Part shown: positions 57,469-64,000 of the stretch, piece by piece | How the letters are laid out: each line of letters starts with the position of its first letter | Numbering within the stretch: position 1 is the first letter of the stretch | DNA from: Tetrastigma voinierianum | Lineage: Eukaryota; Streptophyta; Magnoliopsida; Vitales; Vitaceae | Reading direction: 5' to 3' | DNA length: 64,000 bases | Assembly: GCA_016808115.1 (NCBI GenBank) | Contig: JAEQBH010001504.1 | Location: 124,001-188,000, forward strand | Notes under the pieces: model-generated | Told to the model about the DNA's origin: nothing | Databases searched by the model: none | Seen by the model: the letters and a program-made list of their open reading frames with translations, nothing else | Program-made: the position numbers and the translations under genes

Positions 57469-59842
57469 TGATGACTACATCAATTAATTGTTATGGATCA
57501 AAACACCTATTCAAATTTATGACTTATTACCCAGGATTATTATCTAGTCCTCGATAATAAAACCATCGAAACTTAGTGTGGGTTTCTTTAGTATGGTGTT
57601 GATTAAAGTTATTTCATAAAGGTAAACCATTTTCTGCATTGGTTTTGATCAGGCCTCTTGCAAGTGAGCGGTCGAACAAGTAATAAATTGGATTTAAGTC
57701 ACAGATATCGATCACGAGAGATCTCGAAGTACAGTCAACTACCCCCGACTACTTAAAGCTCCTTCGCCTATTTGGACGATTATACGATAATGGGATTTTT
57801 CTTTGAAAGCTTGAAAAGAATGATTTAAAAGAAAAATGAATGAATAACAAATGAATTGAATATTGAAATATTAAAATAACAAATTTAGATCAACAATTAT
57901 CTCTAAAGAAAACATTGAATAATCGGCTATCATGAAGAATCAATTCACAGCCTCGTACCGTAACTTTGCTTTCGAACTATAGATTTTTAAAACTAGTCCA
58001 AGGATTAAGATACAGGACTGATCTCTCCAAACCACAATCGTCATCATTTCACCTTAACCTGCTTTCTCGAACACGTAGGGCGAGATAACTACTTTTTAAT
58101 TCTAGTAGCTCTCGTTTCCGGGTATTTTTCTTTCTCAATACTTCATACCCACAACATGGACTGCAAACCTGAGCTCCTTCAATATAGTCATTGCAGAGGT
58201 TTGCACTATACCGGGTTCCTCATCCTCAAAATTAGAACAAATTTTTACTCTTCCTTGATTAGATCCTTGCTAACACTCCGGGATTGAATTCAATTATTCG
58301 AATTGAGAGGAACTCTCTCGCATACTTAAATTAATAACTCACTCAACCTCATTCTCTGCTACAAGTGAAAAGAGGATGTATTGATTTCTTAAATATAATA
58401 GAGCACATTAGATCAAGAATATCGTTCAAATACCTTCCGAAATTAAATTCCTTACTCGTGAATACCTTCTCTCAGGTCACCGGGAGGGCCTCCGAAATCG
58501 AGTCAAACAACCTCGCTAGCGGGTACGTGAGATCGACATCGATCACTCCAAGAAACAAGCAAAACCAAAGAAGTCGATGACATCTGAAGTTCAGCCATAA
58601 TGAATAAAATACCGGCAGAAAGATAATTTCGACAATAACGCCAATTCAATGGAAGCCGAAGTTTCTAAATTACGATTATACCATACATCGGGTTTACCGA
58701 TCAAGAAAACCACTTTAAATCGGAACCGGGTGTTCGAATCCAAAATTTGTCTCGAATTCAAACAACCGTACGCACGAAGAAATATAAATCAAGATTCAGC
58801 TAAATCCTTTACGTTTAACTGCTCAAACTAAATTAGAACTTAAATACAAACTAATCTAATCTAAAATAAACGGAAAGAAAACTAAAAATTAGAAAAGAAA
58901 AGAAAAGAAAAGAAAAGAAAAATAAAAATACGAGCCTTCAAGAAACCCGCAGATCTCTTCAAGCTCTCAAGAGCCTGCTTTCTTGGAAGGAACAGACATA
59001 GTGGTTCCGGTCACCCCACTTCGATGCATTTCTTCGACTTTATTTAAATGGCCCACAATGACACCGTCGCGACATCGAGCTCTTGTCGCGACCTTATTCT
59101 TTGCCGCACCCTCGTCAGTAGAGCCTCTATGTGGTTGCGACATGTCTTAAGTGAAAGTGGTGTCGCGACAGCTTGATCTTGTCACGACCTCTTCTCATTG
59201 AAACCTCACGCCAGCGACAGCTTACCGACGCCGCTAATCTTCGATCCAGGCAGCCGGAGGTCGCGACAAACAGGTTACCGCGACTGCTCGGGCAGGCTGT
59301 TGTCGCCACAACCCGATGTTGTCGCGACCTCACGCTCGTGAATTGACGTCGACGCACCGCGTCGTCGCCACCTTATCTTCTCGTGAAATTGCTGTCGCGA
59401 CTACTTTTCCCTCACAGAACCGATGTCGCGACTACTTCGCTGGGAAGGTTGATGTCGCTGACGCATCCGTGATGTCATGACATTGTTTCTTCTCTCTTCA
59501 CCCCGGTTGTTTAACTTTGAATTTTCACTCCCAAATACTCGCTTCTTCAATTAATCATTTGGCGACCGGAGTTCCAATCGACAACCCGACACGCATTTGA
59601 TCGCCGGCCGAAGCTTAGCAACATTCTTCGTCCTTTCATCCTGCGTGTCGCTCTGCTGCCACCGCTTCATCCCATTATATCAGTTCCTCTCGCCACATTC
59701 CCGCTCCTTTACTCGCAATTTCGCTGGGATTTCCGTCGCACGAAATTTGGTGAAGCTTATTCCGCATTCCCAGATATAAATCGCTTTTTATGTAAAAATT
59801 AATCAGAAAAATGGACTCAAAATATGACTTTAAAGCTCATCA
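57469..59842 (-). repeat. LTR of Athila/Tat-type element X
   Basis: 2.37 kb. In its direction TGATGAGCTTTAAAG...GTAGTCATCA, preceded by a polypurine tract (59,843-59,858). Shares the TGATGAG start and a 'tattcaatgttttctttagag' stretch (about 57,905-57,930) with the T1 LTRs. Contains a CpG-rich array at 59,060-59,480 and (AAAAG)n at 58,893-58,920. Short reading frames are not genes. Confidence 0.82.
59060..59480. repeat. GTCGCGAC array in the X LTR
   Basis: About ten variants of 'tgtcgcgac(c/a)' ('cgtcgcgacatc', 'ttgtcgcgacc', 'tgtcgcgacta') spread over 420 bp with 20-50 bp spacers, on both orientations because GTCGCGAC is a palindrome. Similar words recur at about 62,145-62,400 in the post-pol part of X. 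Confidence 0.78.
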
Positions 59843-59858
59843 AACTCCCCCCTAGTCT
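59843..59858 (-). other. Polypurine tract of element X
   Basis: In the element's direction GACTAGGGGGGAGTTT directly before TGATGAGC, preceded by 'cttggggacgaagcaaaa', the standard Athila/Tat wording at this place. Confidence 0.85.
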
Positions 59859-62303
59859 TAAAATTTTGCTTCGTCCCCAAGCAAAGAAAGAGAAAAGATT
59901 TGTCTGTCCTCAAACAAAGGGACATTTTTCCTCGTTTATTTGCGCTTGCAACCACTTTACCTCAAGAAAGACCAGAAATTGCATTATTGTATTCAGCCAA
60001 GTCCATATCAAGATTAGTTTCTACTCAATCGTGTACATAACTAATTGTTGAATTTGTTTCTTATAAACGCAAGGTCAATCGATCCCTAAAGAGTAAGTTG
60101 GTTTCCTTTTCTCATTTCTACTGAGTCATTTAACTTAGAGGATGTTCACCGCTTGATCTTTTCCCGATTTTCCAAATTCCATAGGCTTGTTGTTCATATT
60201 GATCTCCACTAATATAAGTTATTACAACCTTCAAGATCAATCGACCTTGGGCTTGTAATGTTAGTTTCGTGCGGGGCAGGATGGATGGGATTTGTGTTAA
60301 GATTACCAACAATTTTTCCTTTTCACCACATATCGCCTTTTTTCTCCCTCAGAGTTTCAATGTAAACCCCAAACTTCATGCTCGGGATACCACATTGATT
60401 TTCTTCTATTCGAACCGTATGTTCCCATTTCTCATTCACAATTCAAACTAGTGGAATTTTTCTATCAAGCCATTCAGAATGATACATTGTTTTGTCTTCT
60501 TCTAGCTTAACACTCTTAGCGAACTGGGTTAGTAACCCCATACACTGCATGGCATTAGGGTACTCAGTGTTGAAACACCTCTAAGAACTTAATTGCTCAA
60601 GAGAGTCACCACAAGACAAACCTATTCTCGAGCTTCTTCAATCGTATTGATGTAGATCTTTTCTCCTCATTCCCTTTTTCTATATTTTCTCTTTAGTTCC
60701 TCAAAATTTATGCTCCCCCCAAACTTTATTTCTTCCTCTCCTCGAATTCTTTGGTAATCATAGGTTCTTTGGAGGATTGATTTGATTCCTTAGGGATGGG
60801 TCAGTCTTTATCGTCGATTTTGAAAATAAGGCTTGTTTTGGCTCACTGAACTAAGGTATATGCATCAAAGATATAAGTAGGGATGGCTAGAATGGCTCAA
60901 ACCTGCTGATGGCCTGCATCACTATGTTGGTTGTATCACCTAGATTTCGCCTTGATCAATACTCAACAGTTCTGCACTTGCTGATTAACTTTATCAACCC
61001 CGAGATTTTCGACTCTCACATCTGGATGAGAATTTAAATGATGTTATTTTTAACAGGTTCCTTGACTCACTGTTAATACCACAAACTCAAAAAAATTGTT
61101 TTGTTCCTTAAATCGTATAACCTTCCTTATCCTGGACTTATTAGCAAAATTCAAACTAAATTGCAATTTATGCTTCAATTAAATTACCTGTCATTTGGCT
61201 CTTATTCTGCATTGTACAAAATTATTAAATTGATTCCCAAATCAGAAACTAAAATGAAACAGAAATATAATTCAGATATCGCTTGAACAACCAATTTGCA
61301 AATCAAGGAAATCTATTCGATATCAAACATTTCGATTTACAATCGCTTTCCACAGCTATTAATTCATATCTAAGTTCGAGAAAAACCCTTCATTTCTTGA
61401 TCTAAATCCCTATATCTTCTGCAGGAAGTTGCAGCCCCCGTTTCAAAATTTGGTTCACCAGACCTTGAGCTTCTTCAAGAGTGCGATTCGTCGGGCACAA
61501 GGTCGTGCAAACAAATTGGGCCGCCTCCCTTTCTTTCGAGCTTCTTGGCCGATGGATTCTAATCCAATCCATATTCCCTTCCATCAACCATTCTTTTTAT
61601 TACACAAAATAAGCTTTATGGAATGAAGAATGGAATTTATTTCTTCCGACTCCATCTCATTCCTTAAAACTTGTGTTCAAACCTCGAGTTCTTCGCTTTC
61701 TCTCATTCTCCCTTTCTCCATTCTCTGGTTTCGGCTCTTCCGTCGTTTTCCCATCTTTTTATAGTGAATTTCGCTTTCTAAGGAAGAACAACCATTTATT
61801 CTTTCTTTTTATTTTCTATGAATGGATTGTACCGAGATTCCTCGAACCTTGCCTTCTCGGGTGTTTCCACCAATGTTCGTTGTTTTTGATATAGAATTTT
61901 GAACGTTTTCCTCAAACTCATTAATTTCCCTCTGATTATTCCCCTCGAAATTGAGTGTATTAAACACATTGGTTCAATTCGGAATTTGAATTTTTGTTTC
62001 TGCACTAATCACTATTTATTACTTTGTTCAATTGTGTTCTTCTCGTTCTAACTTCAGGCTGAGAATGTGTACTGTCATTAAATTTAGGGCAGAATTGAAA
62101 ATTGCCCAACCAAGTAAATTTCCTTTTGTCATGAATAATCCATCGCTTTGTCGCGATAAAGAAGAACCTATCTGGAGGACAAGTCATCCTTTGGCTGCGA
62201 CCTAAGGTGCTTCATCGGCATGTCACACCACATCACCGCTTTGAAGGAATTGATCTTGTCGCGACATAAGTGTTTTGTCGACATTCAACTCTATTTTATT
62301 TTG

Positions 62304-62342
<39 letters not shown>

Positions 62343-62755
62343 TTCACTCGGTTTGTCACAACATCAACTTGAGCTCAAATACCGTCGCGCGTAGTTTTGT
62401 CACAATCATATTCCGATTTGCCTTAAGTTTAAGGAACAGAGGCTTTTCATTCTTTATCATCTAAAATTCCCGATCAACTAAATCAATTCCACACAAAGAT
62501 TCAAACATATTCTATTCACTACGTAGTTTGTATAAAAAGAATGCTTCCCCTTTTTTCAAAATGCTCCTTCCGTGAATTGCCGGAGTTGTCCCTTGAATTG
62601 TCTCCTTCTCTCCTTCCTTGCCTTTTTGCACTTCGCTTCCAACATTTACTTAAAGGATTTCACTAAACAAAAATTAACTTCCATATTACTAAACTAATCA
62701 CTATAAAACTAGAGAAAATGTAATCAAGGCGAATCTTTAAAAAATATTCACAGTC
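59859..62755 (-). other. Post-pol region of element X
   Basis: About 2.9 kb between integrase end and polypurine tract, no clear gene. Holds GTCGCGAC-type words at about 62,145-62,400, (TTA)n at 62,305-62,340 and, in the element's direction, a TATA-like 'ctataaaaagatggg' at about 61,748-61,765. This is followed by a short frame MMEGNMDWIRIHRPRSS... (61,402-61,587) of unknown family. In T1 the matching region carries a CpG array followed by the post-pol ORF, so this may be the decayed equivalent. Assignment as post-pol ORF is not secure. Confidence 0.5.
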
Positions 62756-64000
62756 TAAAAGTGAAAACATAAATCAAAGTCTCTATGGGTTGCCTCCCAT
62801 CACCGCCGCTTGAGTCCTTAGCTGACTTGCCGTTGATTTTTTTTTTCTCTCTCAATGAACCAGCCAGAAGCTCTTCTTTCTTTCTTCCCGCTTTGATAAT
62901 GCTTCGCCTCGTCCATTGACTTTAAATTCTCCCCAAAGATCGCCAGTGTTATCATCCGAAAGTAGTGCTTGACACCACTGTATATGGTCCACTCCACCTT
63001 GATTTCAATTTTCCTCGAAACAACCTTAATCTAGAGTTAAATAGCAGAACTCGTTCCCCTTCTCTGAATTCTTTCCTAAGAATTCCTGATCACGCCATTT
63101 TTTTGGCTCTCGTTCAGAGATCTTAGCATTATCATAGGCTTCATTTCTCGCTTCCAGCTCATCTGGCTTTAGGCAAGAATCTCTTCCTTTGCCAATTTGA
63201 AATCGAAATAAATTCTTCGATGGCCCACACATAGCTTGTATTCTAATTCAAAAGGGAGGTGATATGGCTTGCCAAATACAAGTCTATACTGTGGGACATT
63301 CCAATGGGAGTTTCAATGCAAATTCCGTAGCCCAAAGTGCATCATCAAGTTTGGAAGACTAATCCTCCCGCTTGAACTTACGCCTTTCCAGATCCTTTAA
63401 TCTCCCCCGTTGAAATTTCTGCTTGCCCATTAGTCTGGGGATGATAAGCTAGGCTCATTATATGTTTGATCCCATATCTGCTCATGAGCTTTGCAAAAAT
63501 TTTGTTTAAAGTGCTTCCTATCATCGGTGATAGTTCTCGTGTTCCAAATTGCCAATATGTTCTTTGCGTGAAGCTCACAAACTCAGATAATATCATTTCC
63601 TTACAAGCTATGGCTTCCACCCATTTAGAACATAATCCACTCGGCTAGCAAGATATACTGTGTTTCAAATGATTGCGGAAAGGGTCCCATAAAATCTATC
63701 TCATACATCAAAAATTTGCACCACCAATATGCATCGTAGGGGCATTTCATTTCTGGGCTGTCGATATTTCCACCTGCATCTATCACATAATTTTGACCTA
63801 TCTGGCATAAATTCTTGAAAACTGCTGGCCAATAAAACTCACTGAGTATCTGAGTTGTTCTGCAAAAATGCCCCCATATGGGCGATGCATGGCATTCATT
63901 CATAATTTGCTTTGTTCACTTCTCCGCATACATCTTTATAATCATATCAAGACTCTTAAACAAAAGTGGGTCATCCCGCATATAAGTACACCCACGTCAC
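62756..64000 (-). pseudogene. pol: Integrase relic of element X, running off the window
   Basis: In its direction from 63,903: HASPIWGHFCRTTQIL and FYWPAVFKNL (zinc region; the CxxC pair is lost), DFMGPFPQS (about 63,670-63,700) with the first catalytic aspartate, then FGTRELSPMIGST, where the second aspartate region is damaged. YGIKHIMSLAYHPQTNGQAE (about 63,420-63,480) holds the catalytic glutamate. The tail reads ELEARNEAYDNAKI and KKWRDQEF (about 63,085-63,160), then EFKVNG near 62,935. The stretch beyond 63,903 continues the zinc region. Wording is of the Athila/Tat branch. Two or more frameshifts. RT and protease lie right of the window. Confidence 0.88.

Noticed and set aside
61402..61587. 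Minus-strand 61-codon frame near a TATA-like site as a host gene
   Set aside because: Lies in the post-pol region of element X with no known domain; more likely part of the decayed element.

Overview
The window is plant nuclear DNA, very probably from a flowering plant, made almost wholly of decayed transposable elements. No intact host gene was recognised. The plant assignment rests on the element types: Ty3/gypsy chromoviruses with a chromodomain, Athila/Tat-type gypsy elements with a tRNA-Asp primer site, a Ty1/copia element with its usual polypurine tract, an L1-like LINE with a DUF4283 ORF1 and a zf-RVT tail, and a CACTA (En/Spm) transposase. Every coding region has stops and frameshifts, so all are annotated as pseudogenes.

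Positions 1-45,752 form one nested stack. Outermost is a chromovirus ('G1', + strand), of which the integrase/chromodomain end (1-1,556) and the 3' LTR (1,557-2,625, resuming 45,259-45,752) are visible. A near full-length L1-like LINE (- strand, 2,626-45,258, about 6.8 kb of its own DNA) sits in that LTR, flanked by an imperfect 19-20 bp target duplication. The LINE was then hit by a 4.1-kb solo LTR (3,689-7,772), a 3.1-kb solo LTR (8,695-11,781, exact CTTTT duplication) and a second chromovirus ('G2', + strand, 13,959-42,634). G2 was in turn hit by an Athila-type element ('T1', 13,996-25,382, exact AAATG duplication), a copia element (- strand, 27,084-32,076) and a third solo LTR (33,407-36,457, inside gag). 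Removing the inserts rejoins the LINE ORF1, the LINE reverse transcriptase and the G2 5' LTR.

Positions 45,753-50,690 are AT-rich and non-coding, with microsatellites, an old direct duplication of about 350-400 bp, a GGGT-rich patch and a telomere-like CCCTAAA patch.

Positions 50,720-57,400 are a CACTA transposase relic (+ strand). It is split by a G1-family element (- strand, 51,073-55,729, TTTGT duplication) reduced to two LTRs and about 125 bp of internal sequence.

Positions 57,405-64,000 are the 3' half of a second Athila/Tat-type element ('X', - strand): LTR 57,469-59,842, polypurine tract, a long post-pol region and the integrase, running off the right edge. Its LTR carries a primer-site relic on the outer side, which suggests a tandem or recombinant element.

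No new biochemical system was found. The notable content is the depth of nesting, the recombination scars and several unusual repeat arrays inside LTRs: tetraloop-like hairpins, CpG-dense arrays, and an exact 3 x 69 bp repeat.
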